From Rhodoferax sp. (GTDB lineage: Bacteria > Pseudomonadota > Gammaproteobacteria > Burkholderiales > Burkholderiaceae_C), in the NCBI GenBank assembly GCA_031291305.1, contig JARLJH010000063.1:1-64000 (forward strand): a stretch of DNA of 64,000 bases, read 5' to 3'. Shown here piece after piece: positions 1 to 9,331 of the stretch (positions are counted from its first letter, which is position 1; the number at the start of each line of letters is the position of its first letter). A program made the position numbers and the translations under genes. Below the pieces are notes generated by a model. It did no database searches. It was not told the origin of the DNA and saw nothing but the letters and a program-made list of their open reading frames with translations.

Positions 1-58
1 AAATTCAATCGGTGTTGCCAACACTCATAATATGTATTATTGCCACTACCTGAAGTTT

Positions 59-418
59 TTATACGGCAGCGTAACTATTTGATTTCATTGACACAGCTCG
101 ACAGAAATGAGGAAATCTTCGGATTTGGTGTCGAACCCGGGTGGCCACCTGGAAACGCCAGGCTTCTTTTTCGTCTTCGCGCTTGCGATAGTGAAACGGT
201 GCGTACTCTTTTTTAAAGCGATCAATCAAGTCGCTCAGTGATGTCTTTTCTGCATCAGATGCACTCTGGAAAACGCCCTTGTCGATATCAGCTTCGATTT
301 TCCGAGCCCAAATTGCTGCATCGATTTTTCGCTCAAAGGTCTTTGACTGCGAAGGGTAGCCAGTCATCCGAACTGTTGCTTGCCATAGCCCGGATTCACG
401 CTGTCGAAAGTTTGCCAT
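59..418 (-). pseudogene. Truncated tyrosine recombinase (integrase) remnant
   Basis: The first ~95 residues (from MANFRQRESGLWQATVRM) look like the N-terminal part of a phage/island integrase: a short beta-rich arm-binding segment, then the start of a SAM-like core-binding domain ending near KEAWRF. After about position 145 the translation loses family character and stops; the catalytic domain with the R-H-R-Y residues is absent. The chosen start is ATG at 418 rather than the upstream one at 430. It points away from the tRNA-Ser fragment at 551-613, the usual place for an integrase gene next to its attachment site. I infer a decayed integrase of an element lying mostly to the left of the window. 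Confidence 0.6.
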
Positions 419-550
419 CACAGTTCCCATGCATGGTTTTGATGGCGAAAAGTTTACTCTTACTGTGCCCGTTTTGTGCCGGATATTCTTTCTATTTCCT
501 AAGAATGTTTCTAAGTTATTGATTTATATAATATTTATTATAAACAATTA

Positions 551-613
551 CACGCCTGGAAAGCGTGCGAGGGGTAAAACCCTCCGGGGGTTCGAATCCC
601 CCCTGCTCCGCCA
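551..613 (+). tRNA. 3' part of a tRNA-Ser(GGA), 5' half missing
   Basis: An anticodon stem-loop (CACGC, loop CTGGAAA with anticodon GGA, GCGTG) is followed by a long class II variable arm, a T arm (GGGGG-TTCGAAT-CCCCC, 586-602), the 3' acceptor strand and an encoded CCA at 611-613. The sequence upstream of 551 is AT-rich and cannot form the D arm or the 5' acceptor strand. This is therefore not a functional tRNA but the displaced 3' half left when an element integrated by recombination in the anticodon arm. Confidence 0.8.
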
Positions 614-620
614 AAAAAAC

Positions 621-651
621 AACCCCGTGTCAGCAATGGCACGGGGTTTTG
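621..651. terminator. Intrinsic terminator, probably bidirectional
   Basis: Perfect 7-bp stem CCCCGTG (623-629) / CACGGGG (640-646) with a 10-nt loop, an A-rich tract on the left and a T tract on the right. It originally ended the tRNA-Ser transcript and can also end the leftward stomatin/NfeD operon. Confidence 0.75.
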
Positions 652-668
652 TTTTTGGGTGACTTGAG

Positions 669-1577
669 TCACTGAGGTGTCTGAATCATTTTCATGGCGG
701 AACTCAGCAAAGCTGACACTTCGGTCATGTTGCCAGGCACGATCAGTGTCGTAGTCGCATCAGCAGCCACACGACTGTAGGCCTCCAGAGCCTTTTCTGC
801 CACTTTGAGCTGCACGGCTTGCTCGCCGCCCGGCAGGCGAATCGCCGCTGCGACGCGCTCGATGGCTTCTGCGTTGGCCTGTGCCACAGCCAGAATGGAA
901 GCAGCCTGGCCTTGTGCGTTGTTGATGACAGCTTGTTTTTCACCTTCAGAGCGGGCAATGAAGGCCTCGCGTTCCCCGGTGGCGATGTTGATCTGCTCCT
1001 GTCGACGGCCTTCGGACGCTGCGATCAATGCTCGCTTTTCACGCTCGGCAGTGATTTGTTGCTGCATGGCATGCAGGATCTCTTTCGGGGGTGTCAGGTC
1101 TTTGATCTCATAGCGCAGCACCTTGACGCCCCAATTCAGTGCCGCTTCGTCAATGGCCTGGACCACTTGGGAATTGATGATGGCGCGTTCTTCAAATGTT
1201 TTATCCAGTTCAAGCCTGCCAATGACCGAGCGCAACGTGGTTTGCGCCAGTTGCGAAATGGCGGTGATGTAGTTGCTGGACCCATAACTGGCGCGCATGG
1301 CATCCGTCACCTGAAAGTACAGGATGCCGTCCACCTGCAGCTGGGTGTTGTCGCGGGTAATACACACTTGGCTGGGTATGTCCAGTGGAATTTCTTTCAG
1401 TACGTGTTTGTAGGCCACTTTGTCGATAAAGGGCATCAAAAAATTCAAGCCGGGCGTGAGCGTACCGTTGTATTTACCCAGCCGCTCCACCACCCAGGCA
1501 TGCTGCTGAGGAACTACTTTGATGGACTGCGATACAAAAATGACGGCAATCACGAATAGGACAATGGCAATTTCCAT
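669..1577 (-). CDS. qmcA: SPFH/Band 7 stomatin-like membrane protein (QmcA/paraslipin type)
   Basis: 302 aa. An N-terminal membrane segment (IAIVLFVIAVIFVSQ) is followed by a Band 7 domain (VVPQQHAWVVERLGKY... to about residue 180) and an alanine/glutamate-rich coiled coil (EGRRQEQINIATGEREAFIARS). Such proteins oligomerise at the inner membrane and organise membrane microdomains or protease complexes. The start is ATG at 1577, preceded by TTGGAG seven bases upstream; a TTG at 1589 is less likely. It lies 15 nt downstream of the NfeD gene, the classic NfeD-stomatin pair. The qmcA name is by family resemblance; paraslipin is an equivalent label. Confidence 0.88.
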   Translation of the reverse strand: MEIAIVLFVIAVIFVSQSIKVVPQQHAWVVERLGKYNGTLTPGLNFLMPFIDKVAYKHVLKEIPLDIPSQVCITRDNTQLQVDGILYFQVTDAMRASYGSSNYITAISQLAQTTLRSVIGRLELDKTFEERAIINSQVVQAIDEAALNWGVKVLRYEIKDLTPPKEILHAMQQQITAEREKRALIAASEGRRQEQINIATGEREAFIARSEGEKQAVINNAQGQAASILAVAQANAEAIERVAAAIRLPGGEQAVQLKVAEKALEAYSRVAADATTTLIVPGNMTEVSALLSSAMKMIQTPQ

Positions 1578-1592
1578 GGACGACTCCAATAT

Positions 1593-2027
1593 TTATAAAC
1601 CTAGCGTTTTCTTCAAAATCAAGCGGCTACCTACCACTTCGACAATGGTGTAGCTGCCACTCTCCGCAGATTCCTCGGGGGCTAAAACCGCGTCCCAGCG
1701 CGCCCCGCGGTAGTGCACGCTGCACGTGCCGTCATCATTGAAGGCATCGACATGCACCACTTCCCCAATATCCATGTTGACATCTCGGTTGGCACGTGCA
1801 GGAGCGACTGGCGGTTGAGAACCCTTGATACGCCGCCAGACCACAATGGAGCCACCACCCACCAGCGCAGCGATCACCCATTGCCAGGTGACGGCTACTC
1901 CGGCATGTGCGCCCAGTGCGGCAGCTACCAAGCCTACGGAAATCATCAGCATGTAAAACGTGCCAGTGACTAACTCCACCGCGATCAGGGCACCTGCGGC
2001 AAGCCACCAAAGCGTTGATTCGGCCAT
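1593..2027 (-). CDS. NfeD family membrane protein
   Basis: 144 aa. Two or three hydrophobic segments (LWWLAAGALIAVELVTGTFYMLMISVGLVAAALGAHAG; VTWQWVIAALVGGGSIVVW) precede a C-terminal OB-fold typical of short NfeD proteins (GEVVHVDAF...CSVHYRGARWDAVL...YTIVEVVGSRLILKK). ATG at 2027 is chosen because AGGAAA lies five bases upstream; an in-frame start at 2075 lacks one. It is transcribed with the downstream stomatin and probably serves as its partner in membrane microdomain maintenance. Confidence 0.88.
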   Translation of the reverse strand: MAESTLWWLAAGALIAVELVTGTFYMLMISVGLVAAALGAHAGVAVTWQWVIAALVGGGSIVVWRRIKGSQPPVAPARANRDVNMDIGEVVHVDAFNDDGTCSVHYRGARWDAVLAPEESAESGSYTIVEVVGSRLILKKTLGL

Positions 2028-2156
2028 CTGAGTTTCCTGTAATGTTGTGACCTTACCATTTTCAGTTGAAAGCACGGCGGCTTTATCAAATCAAAGCCTT
2101 TAGTCCTTACACTTCGCGCCAATTTCTTCAATTATTGCTAGTCGCTGGAGCCTGCC

Positions 2157-4445
2157 ATGAAATTTCGCTTTCCGATTGTCATCATCGACGAAGACTACCG
2201 CTCTGAAAACACCTCGGGCCTGGGCATCCGCGCCCTGGCGCAGGCCATTGAGACAGAAGGCTCGGAGGTACTGGGGGTCACCAGCTATGGCGACCTGAGC
2301 CAGTTTGCCCAGCAGCAAAGTCGCGCCAGTGCCTTCATCCTGTCCATTGACGACGAGGAGTTCACGCCCGGCCCGGAACTGGACCCTGCGGTGGTGAACC
2401 TACGTCACTTCATAGAAGAAGTGCGTCGCAAGAACCTGGACGTGCCGATCTATATCTATGGTGAGACCAAAACCTCGCGACACCTGCCCAACGACATCCT
2501 GCGGGAACTGCATGGCTTCATCCACATGTTTGAAGACACGCCCGAGTTTGTGGCGCGTCACATCATTCGCGAGGCCAAAAGTTACCTGGAAGGCGTACAA
2601 CCGCCATTTTTCAAAGCCTTGCTGGATTACGCCGAGGATGGCTCGTACTCCTGGCATTGCCCCGGTCACTCGGGTGGTGTCGCTTTCTTGAAAAGCCCGG
2701 TAGGGCAGATGTACCACCAGTTCTATGGTGAAAACATGTTACGGGCCGACGTCTGCAATGCGGTGGAGGAACTGGGCCAGTTGCTTGATCACGACGGAGC
2801 CATCGGTAAAAGCGAACGCAATGCAGCGCGAATCTTCAATGCCGATCATTGCTTTTTTGTCACCAACGGCACCTCAACCAGCAACAAGATGGTCTGGCAC
2901 CACACCGTGGCTCCCAATGACGTGGTTGTTGTTGACCGCAATTGCCACAAGTCGATCCTGCATGCCATCATCATGACAGGGGCGATTCCAGTGTTTTTGA
3001 AGCCGACGCGCAACCATTTTGGCATCATTGGACCGATTCCCAAAAGTGAGTTCGAGCCCGCCGCCATCAAGGCCAAGATCAAGGCCAACCCGTTGGTTAG
3101 GGAACATTTGCCCGACGTCAACGTGGACAAGATCAAGCCGCGTGTACTGACATTGACCCAATCGACCTACGATGGTGTGCTTTACAACACGCAAACTGTT
3201 AAAAACATGCTGGATGGCTATGTGGAGAACATTCACTTTGACGAAGCCTGGCTGCCACATGCCGCTTTTCACCCGTTTTACGGTTCCTACCATGCCATGG
3301 GCAAGCACCGTCCACGCCCCAAGCACGCCATGGTGTATGCCACCCAGTCCATTCACAAGTTGCTAGCAGGCATCAGCCAGGCCAGCCATGTGTTGGTGCA
3401 GGACTCTCAAACGGTCAAACTGGATAAACACTTGTTCAATGAGGCTTACCTGATGCACACCAGCACCAGCCCACAGTACAGCATCATTGCCAGCTGCGAT
3501 GTGGCTGCGGCCATGATGGAGCCGCCCGGCGGCACCGCGCTGGTCGAAGAAAGCATTGCCGAAGCGCTGGACTTCCGCCGTGCCATGCGCAAGGTTGACC
3601 AGGAATACGGGGACGATTGGTGGTTCAAGGTCTGGGGTCCGGATAAATTGGCCGATGAAGGCATTGGCCGCGCTGACGATTGGGTCATCAAAGGCGAGTC
3701 ACGCACCAACAAGAACGGTGTCAACTGGCATGGCTTTGGCAAGATGGCGACCGGTTTCAACATGCTCGATCCGATCAAATCAACCATCGTGACGCCGGGT
3801 ATGGACCTGAACGGCAAGTTTGCCAAGACCGGCATTCCAGCATCTGTGGTGACCAAATTCCTGGCTGAGCACGGCGTGGTGGTGGAAAAAACCGGGCTGT
3901 ACAGCTTTTTCATCATGTTCACCATCGGCATCACCAAAGGCCGCTGGAACAGCATGCTCACGGCCCTGGCGCAGTTCAAAGACGACTACGCAAAAAACCA
4001 ACCCATGTGGCGCGTGTTGCCGGAGTTTTGCCAAAAGTATCCGAAGTACGAAAACATGGGCCTGGCCGATCTGTGCCAGCATATTCACCAGCTGTACGCC
4101 AGGTACGATATTGCCCGCCTGACCACCGACATGTACCTGAGCGACTTGACACCCGCCATGAAGCCCAGTGATGCCTACGCCCACATTGCGCTGCGCAAAA
4201 CTGAGCGTGTGGAAATTGATCAATTGCTGGGCCGTACCACCGTCGGCCTGGTCACGCCGTACCCACCAGGCATCCCGCTGCTGATTCCGGGCGAGGTGTT
4301 CAACAAGAAGATCGTGGATTACCTGAAGTTCTCGCGCGAGTTCAATGCACAGTGCCCAGGGTTCGAAACTGACATCCACGGCTTGGTGGAAGAGGTGGGC
4401 GCAGATGGCGAAGTGCGCTACTTTGCCGACTGTGTCAAGGTCTGA
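2157..4445 (+). CDS. Orn/Lys/Arg decarboxylase (class III, PLP-dependent)
   Basis: 762 aa, the usual length for inducible basic amino-acid decarboxylases. The N-terminal wing domain is CheY-like (residues 1-130), followed by the aminotransferase-fold core and the C-terminal domain. The core carries the PLP-lysine motif S-I-H-K (Lys401), the PGHSGG motif near residue 180 and the HFDEAW motif (about residue 360). It decarboxylates a basic amino acid, consuming a proton and producing a polyamine or agmatine. The sequence does not let me decide between arginine, lysine and ornithine; arginine or lysine decarboxylase is most likely. It is divergent from nfeD with a short shared upstream region. 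Confidence 0.92.
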   Translation: MKFRFPIVIIDEDYRSENTSGLGIRALAQAIETEGSEVLGVTSYGDLSQFAQQQSRASAFILSIDDEEFTPGPELDPAVVNLRHFIEEVRRKNLDVPIYIYGETKTSRHLPNDILRELHGFIHMFEDTPEFVARHIIREAKSYLEGVQPPFFKALLDYAEDGSYSWHCPGHSGGVAFLKSPVGQMYHQFYGENMLRADVCNAVEELGQLLDHDGAIGKSERNAARIFNADHCFFVTNGTSTSNKMVWHHTVAPNDVVVVDRNCHKSILHAIIMTGAIPVFLKPTRNHFGIIGPIPKSEFEPAAIKAKIKANPLVREHLPDVNVDKIKPRVLTLTQSTYDGVLYNTQTVKNMLDGYVENIHFDEAWLPHAAFHPFYGSYHAMGKHRPRPKHAMVYATQSIHKLLAGISQASHVLVQDSQTVKLDKHLFNEAYLMHTSTSPQYSIIASCDVAAAMMEPPGGTALVEESIAEALDFRRAMRKVDQEYGDDWWFKVWGPDKLADEGIGRADDWVIKGESRTNKNGVNWHGFGKMATGFNMLDPIKSTIVTPGMDLNGKFAKTGIPASVVTKFLAEHGVVVEKTGLYSFFIMFTIGITKGRWNSMLTALAQFKDDYAKNQPMWRVLPEFCQKYPKYENMGLADLCQHIHQLYARYDIARLTTDMYLSDLTPAMKPSDAYAHIALRKTERVEIDQLLGRTTVGLVTPYPPGIPLLIPGEVFNKKIVDYLKFSREFNAQCPGFETDIHGLVEEVGADGEVRYFADCVKV

Positions 4446-4456
4446 CAAGACCTTGA

Positions 4457-4515
4457 TATGCTATCAAATAGATACCTACTAGCCCTTATAAATTAGGGGC
4501 TAGAGGCCGATTTTC
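4457..4515 (+). repeat. Short interspersed palindromic repeat, copy 1
   Basis: AT-rich element reading roughly TATCAAATAGATACC, then TAGCCCTTATAAA, then TTAGGGGCTAGAGGCCGATT. The arms around the TATAAA centre are partly complementary. It lies between the decarboxylase and fabI, which converge here, and resembles the copies listed at 9672, 17112, 21085, 44995, 49645, 50640, 51450, 56899 and 59013. Confidence 0.7.
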
Positions 4516-4516
4516 C

Positions 4517-5311
4517 TTAAGAACCTGCAGACTCAACCACCGCTACGGCGGTCTGGCTGACACCGCAGTCCACATAGGAAATCTGGCCGGTCATGCCTGA
4601 GGCCAGGTCGCTGAGCAGGAATGCAGCGACATTGCCCACTTCGTCGATCGTCACATTGCGCTTGAGCGGTGAGGCCGCCGCTGAAATTCCCAGCAACTTA
4701 CCAAAATCCTTGATGCCGCTGGCAGCCAGGGTTTTGATGGCACCCGCACTCAACCCGTTGACGCGAATGCCTTTGGCGCCTACCGCATCGGCCAGATAGC
4801 GCACCGATGATTCCAGCGACGCCTTGGCCAGCCCCATGGTGTTGTAGCTGGGCACCACGCGCACGCCACCCAGATAGGTCAGGGTCAGCAAAGACGAGGT
4901 GTCGTTCAGGTAGGGCAGGGCAGCTTTTGCCATAGCCGGAAAGCTGTAAGCACTGATGTCATGCGCGATGCGGAAATTTTCGCGCGTCAAACCATCCAGA
5001 AAGTTGCCGGCAATGGCCTCACGCGGGGCGTAGCCAATGCTGTGAACGAAGCCGTCGAATTTGGGCCAGTGCGCCGACAGATCAGCAAACAGCTTTTCAA
5101 TTTGTGCGTCGTCACCAACGTCACAGTCAAAAATCAGCTTTGAATCAAAATCAGCGGCAAATTCGGTGATGCGATCCTTGAAACGCTCACCCACATAGCT
5201 GAATGCCAACTCGGCACCCTGCGCGCGGCAAGCTTTGGCAATGCCGTAAGCAATGGAGCGGTTGGACAAGACACCCGTGATCAATAATTTTTTGCCCGTC
5301 AAAAATCCCAT
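4517..5311 (-). CDS. fabI: Enoyl-[acyl-carrier-protein] reductase, NADH-dependent
   Basis: 264 aa short-chain dehydrogenase-like reductase that performs the last step of each fatty-acid elongation cycle. Visible: the FabI-type nucleotide-binding start (KKLLITGVLSNRSIAYGIA) and the active-site pair Tyr156-x6-Lys163 (SYNTMGLAKA), with Tyr146 upstream. The C-terminus (SYVDCGVSQTAV) is slightly longer than in E. coli FabI. It is transcribed divergently from the yejABEF operon. The assignment is firm. Confidence 0.96.
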   Translation of the reverse strand: MGFLTGKKLLITGVLSNRSIAYGIAKACRAQGAELAFSYVGERFKDRITEFAADFDSKLIFDCDVGDDAQIEKLFADLSAHWPKFDGFVHSIGYAPREAIAGNFLDGLTRENFRIAHDISAYSFPAMAKAALPYLNDTSSLLTLTYLGGVRVVPSYNTMGLAKASLESSVRYLADAVGAKGIRVNGLSAGAIKTLAASGIKDFGKLLGISAAASPLKRNVTIDEVGNVAAFLLSDLASGMTGQISYVDCGVSQTAVAVVESAGS

Positions 5312-5355
5312 ATCGACCTTTTCAATTTTCTAGCTACAGGAAAGCACCGCAAAAG

Positions 5356-5373
5356 TCCCATGCTTTCATGGGA
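5356..5373. promoter_or_regulatory. Palindrome in the fabI/yejA divergent region
   Basis: TCCCATG-CTTT-CATGGGA is a perfect inverted repeat with 7-bp arms, lying between the divergent starts of fabI and the yejA-like gene. It could be an operator or a hairpin in one of the leaders; nothing further supports either. Confidence 0.3.
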
Positions 5374-5439
5374 AAGTTGAATCAAAAGCCAACAACCTAG
5401 CAAATGAAACTGCAGTGACAGATGATGGAGAATTGTCGC

Positions 5440-7257
5440 ATGCGTCGCCTCCTGTTTTTTGTGCTTTTGATTTGGGTCAACCCGCTATGGGCCGCGCATG
5501 GTTACGCCCTGTGGGGCGATTTGAAGTATCCAGCCGGTTTCGCGCACTTTGATTACGTGAACCCCGATGCACCCAAAGGGGGGGAGTTGCGGCTGGTGAG
5601 CAATTTGCGCGTCTCCACGTTTGATAAATACAACCCGTTCACCATCAAAGGCTCCGCCCCGGCCTACTTGTCTGACCTGATGTTTGACACCTTGCTGACC
5701 GGTTCTCTGGATGAAACCGGTTCAGGCTACGGCCTGCTGGCGCAAGACGTCAGTGTGCCAGCAGATGGCCTCAGCGCCACTTTCAAGTTACGCAAGGAGG
5801 CGCGTTTTCACAATGGCGACCCGGTGTTGGCTCAGGACGTCAAGTTCAGCTATGACGCGCTCATGGGCCCTTACACCTCGCCAGGCTATAAGACGCTGCT
5901 GGCCGACGTAGCCGGACTTGACGTGCTGGACGCCACCACCGTGCGTTATCGCTTCAAGAAGCCCAACCGCGAACTGCCTTTGACAGTGGGTGGCCTGCCG
6001 GTGTTCAGCCACGTCTGGGGGATGGAGAACGGTAGAGCCAAACGTTTTGATGAGATCGTCACCGACATCCCGATCGGCAGCGGCCCGTACAAAATTGGTC
6101 CAGTGCGCTTTGGCAAGGACATCACCTACGTGCGCGACCCGCATTACTGGGCCAAAGACCTGAATGTGCGCCGGGGCACCGCCAATTTTGATCGCATCAC
6201 CGTCAAAATTTACAAGGATGGCACAGCCCGGCTCGAAGCTCTGAAAGCCGGCGAATTTGACCTGATGCGTTTCTTTTCTGCGGGCGACTGGGCACGGCGC
6301 GTCAACGGCAAGCGCTTTGATACCGGCGAACTCGTCAAGCGCGAGTATGTTCACCACCTGCCCACCGGCTTTCAGAGCTATGTGCTCAACACCCGGCGCG
6401 ATCTGTTCAAGGATGTGCGGGTGCGCCAGGCGCTGGGTTTGACTCTGGATTTTGAGTGGATGAACCGCCAGCTGTTTTACAACGCCTATCAGCGCGTCAA
6501 TGGTCTGTTTGGCAATACCGATTGCGAAGCCAGCGGCTTGCCCAGCGAGCAGGAGCTGGCATTGTTGGACCCCTGGCGTGGTCAGGTGCCGGGCGCCGTG
6601 TTTGGCCCGATGACCGTGCCGCCCAGTACCGCACCGCCATCGTCGCTGCGCGCCAATTTGCGTCAAGCACAAGCCCTGTTGAAGGCGGCTGGCTGGGACT
6701 ATCACGACGGCGCTTTGCGCAATGCGCAGGGCAGGGCGTTCGACTTCGAGTACCTGGACAGCAATGAGAGCAGCGCCAGGGTGGTTACGCCCTGGGCTCG
6801 CAACCTGGAAAAACTCGGCATCACGCTCAGGTTCAGGCCGGTGGACTTTGCGCTGTACCAGCAGCGCTTGCAGAAGTTTGACTTTGATGTGACCTCTTTG
6901 GCCTATGGCGGCACCAACAACCCCGGACAGGAATATGCCGACCTGTTTGGATCCAAAGCCGCGGATCAGGAAGACTCCGGCAACATGTCCGGCATCAAAA
7001 ACCCGGCCGTGGACGCACTGATCAGCCAGATGACCGCTGCCAAAACCAAGGCGCAACTGCTGCCCGCCTGTCGCGCGTTGGACCGCGTGATTGCCCACAG
7101 CCATGTGCTGATTCCCCAGTGGTCTGCCGGTACCCACCGCATGGTGTTCAACAACTGGCGCCTAGACCAGCCGCCCTCCATGCCACCCTACGCCCAGGGC
7201 GAAGGCTGGGCCATTGACACCTGGTGGGCCAGACCGGCATCGCCCAAATTGCCATAA
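5440..7257 (+). CDS. yejA: ABC transporter periplasmic peptide-binding protein (YejA-like, family 5)
   Basis: 605 aa. A signal peptide (MRRLLFFVLLIWVNPLWAAHG) precedes a family 5 extracellular solute-binding domain of the YejA/oligopeptide type (YALWGDLKYPAGFAHFDYVNPDAPKGG). Start ATG 5440 has GGAG nine bases upstream; an in-frame ATG at 5422 would add six residues before the signal peptide. The following three genes encode two permeases and a double ATPase with 3-nt or overlapping junctions, so this is the substrate receptor of a complete importer. Confidence 0.9.
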   Translation: MRRLLFFVLLIWVNPLWAAHGYALWGDLKYPAGFAHFDYVNPDAPKGGELRLVSNLRVSTFDKYNPFTIKGSAPAYLSDLMFDTLLTGSLDETGSGYGLLAQDVSVPADGLSATFKLRKEARFHNGDPVLAQDVKFSYDALMGPYTSPGYKTLLADVAGLDVLDATTVRYRFKKPNRELPLTVGGLPVFSHVWGMENGRAKRFDEIVTDIPIGSGPYKIGPVRFGKDITYVRDPHYWAKDLNVRRGTANFDRITVKIYKDGTARLEALKAGEFDLMRFFSAGDWARRVNGKRFDTGELVKREYVHHLPTGFQSYVLNTRRDLFKDVRVRQALGLTLDFEWMNRQLFYNAYQRVNGLFGNTDCEASGLPSEQELALLDPWRGQVPGAVFGPMTVPPSTAPPSSLRANLRQAQALLKAAGWDYHDGALRNAQGRAFDFEYLDSNESSARVVTPWARNLEKLGITLRFRPVDFALYQQRLQKFDFDVTSLAYGGTNNPGQEYADLFGSKAADQEDSGNMSGIKNPAVDALISQMTAAKTKAQLLPACRALDRVIAHSHVLIPQWSAGTHRMVFNNWRLDQPPSMPPYAQGEGWAIDTWWARPASPKLP

Positions 7258-7260
7258 CCC

Positions 7261-8295
7261 ATGCTGAGCTACATCCTTAAACGCCTGCTGCTGATGATCC
7301 CGACCTTGCTGGGCGTGTTGATGATCACCTTCCTGGTGATTCAGTTCGTTCCCGGCGGCCCCGTTGAGCAGTACTTGGCGGAGGCCAAGGCTGGTGTCGG
7401 CAAAGGTGCGGTGGCCGAAGGCGGCGGTTTGAGCTACCGTGGCGCGCAAGGTGTGGATCCCAAACGCATTGAACAAATCAAGGCACTGTATGGTTTTGAC
7501 AAGCCCGCGCCTGAACGCTTTTTGAAGATGCTGGGGCAATTTGCCCGGTTCGACCTGGGCAGGAGCTTTTTTCAGAACAAAAGCGTGTCGGAACTGATCT
7601 GGGAAAAGCTACCGGTGTCGATCAGTTTGGGTTTGTGGACTTTTTTTATCAGCTACCTGATCGCGGTTCCGTTGGGCGTGGCCAAGGCAGTTCGTGCCGG
7701 CTCGAAGTTTGATCTAGTGACCACGCTGCTGGTGCTGGTCGGCTATGCCATTCCTGGGTTTGTGCTGGGCGTGGCGCTGCTGGTGATTTTTGGCGGCCAG
7801 TTGCAATGGTTTCCGCTGCGCGGCCTGACATCGAGTAACTGGGACGAACTAACCTGGGGCTCCCGCATCACCGATTACCTGTGGCACATCGCGATGCCGG
7901 TCACGGCCATGGTGCTGGGCAGCTTTGCGGTGACCACCATGCTGACGAAAAATGCGTTTCTGGAAGAAATCCGCAAGCAATACGTCGTCACCGCCTGTGC
8001 CAAGGGTCTGAGCGAGCGCCAGGTGTTGTGGAAACATGTTTTTCGCAACGCTTTGATTCCCATCGTCACGGGTTTCCCGGCCGCGTTCATCGGTGCTTTC
8101 TTCACCGGCTCGCTGTTGATCGAAACCCTGTTTTCTTTGGATGGCTTGGGCTTGCTGAGTTACGAGAGCGTCATTCGGCGCGACTACCCGGTGGTGCTTG
8201 GCACCTTGTATTTCTTCACGCTGATTGGTCTGGTGACCAAGTTGATTTCTGATTTGTCTTATGTTTGGGTGGACCCTCGTGTCAAGTTCGACTGA
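7261..8295 (+). CDS. yejB: ABC transporter permease (YejB-like)
   Basis: 344 aa inner-membrane permease. The N-terminal segment MLSYILKRLLLMIPTLLGVLMITF is typical of DppB/YejB permeases. About six membrane segments follow, with the EAA-type cytoplasmic loop (VTACAKGLSERQVLWKHVFRNALIP) that contacts the ATPase. It starts three bases after the yejA stop and overlaps the next permease gene. Confidence 0.93.
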   Translation: MLSYILKRLLLMIPTLLGVLMITFLVIQFVPGGPVEQYLAEAKAGVGKGAVAEGGGLSYRGAQGVDPKRIEQIKALYGFDKPAPERFLKMLGQFARFDLGRSFFQNKSVSELIWEKLPVSISLGLWTFFISYLIAVPLGVAKAVRAGSKFDLVTTLLVLVGYAIPGFVLGVALLVIFGGQLQWFPLRGLTSSNWDELTWGSRITDYLWHIAMPVTAMVLGSFAVTTMLTKNAFLEEIRKQYVVTACAKGLSERQVLWKHVFRNALIPIVTGFPAAFIGAFFTGSLLIETLFSLDGLGLLSYESVIRRDYPVVLGTLYFFTLIGLVTKLISDLSYVWVDPRVKFD

Positions 8296-9331
8296 CTCTG
8301 CAGCCAAGTCTCCCAGCCCGGGCCGTCGCGCCTGGCAGCGCTTTAAGCGCAATCGCCTTGGGTTTTGGAGCCTGATGATTTTTTGCGTTCTGGTGCTGCT
8401 GAGTCTGTTTGCCGAGGTCATCAGCAACGACCGGCCGCTTCTGGTGCGTTACCAGGGCAAGTTTTACATGCCCGTGCTGAAAGACTACTCAGAAAAAACC
8501 TTTGGTGGCGACTTTAATGCCAACACGGACTACCTGGACCCCTTTATCCGGGAGCGGCTGAGTAGCCACGGCAACTGGGCGTTGTTTGCGCCCAATCCTT
8601 ATGGCTCGAAAACGCTGAATTACTTTGCCAAGTCGCCCAACCCGTCGGGGCCAACGCCGGAGAACTGGCTAGGCACGGATGATCGCGGTCGGGATTTGCT
8701 GGCGCAATTGATCTATGGTTTTCGCGTCAGTGTGTTGTTCGCGCTGGCACTGACCTTCATCGGCACGGTGCTGGGCATCGTCACCGGTGCCATTCAAGGT
8801 TTCTTTGGTGGCAAGACCGACCTGGCGTTTCAGCGGTTTATCGAAATCTGGGGCTCCATGCCCGAGTTGTACCTGCTGATCATCTTCAGCGCCGTGTTTG
8901 CACCCAGTCTGGCGCTGTTGCTGGTGCTATTGAGCCTGTTTGGTTGGATGGGCCTGTCTGACTATGTGCGCGCCGAGTTCTTGCGCAACCGCCAGTTGGA
9001 CTACGTGCGGGCGGCGCGCTCGCTCGGGGTGAGCAACTGGCACATCATCACCCGTCATTTGATCCCCAACAGCATGACGCCAGTGGTGACGTTTCTGCCA
9101 TTTCGCATGAGCGGCGCCATTCTGGCGCTGACATCGCTCGATTTTCTGGGCCTGGGTGTGCCGCCGGGCACACCGTCGCTGGGCGAACTGCTGTCACAAG
9201 GCAAAAACAACATCGACGCGTGGTGGATATCGCTGTTCACCTTTGCGGTGCTGGTCATCACGCTGTTGCTGCTGACCTTCATGGGAGACGCCTTGCGCGA
9301 CGCGCTGGACCCACGCAAGGTGGATGTATGA
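8279..9331 (+). CDS. yejE: ABC transporter permease (YejE-like)
   Basis: 350 aa from GTG 8279, or 356 aa from ATG 8261; both overlap the end of yejB. DppC/YejE-type permease: an N-terminal cytoplasmic part (GRRAWQRFKRNRLGFWSLMIF), a large periplasmic insertion between the first two membrane segments, and the EAA loop (VRAARSLGVSNWHIITRHLIPNSMTPV). It is partner of YejB in the importer and overlaps the next gene by ATGA. Confidence 0.92.
   Translation: MSSSTDSAAKSPSPGRRAWQRFKRNRLGFWSLMIFCVLVLLSLFAEVISNDRPLLVRYQGKFYMPVLKDYSEKTFGGDFNANTDYLDPFIRERLSSHGNWALFAPNPYGSKTLNYFAKSPNPSGPTPENWLGTDDRGRDLLAQLIYGFRVSVLFALALTFIGTVLGIVTGAIQGFFGGKTDLAFQRFIEIWGSMPELYLLIIFSAVFAPSLALLLVLLSLFGWMGLSDYVRAEFLRNRQLDYVRAARSLGVSNWHIITRHLIPNSMTPVVTFLPFRMSGAILALTSLDFLGLGVPPGTPSLGELLSQGKNNIDAWWISLFTFAVLVITLLLLTFMGDALRDALDPRKVDV

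Noticed and set aside
551-613. Functional tRNA-Ser gene
   Set aside because: The 5' acceptor strand and D arm are absent upstream, so only a 3' part remains.
5788-7137. Long open frame (449 codons) opposite yejA
   Set aside because: It is antisense to a well-supported gene, has no domain or ribosome-binding site, and reflects high-GC codon shadowing.
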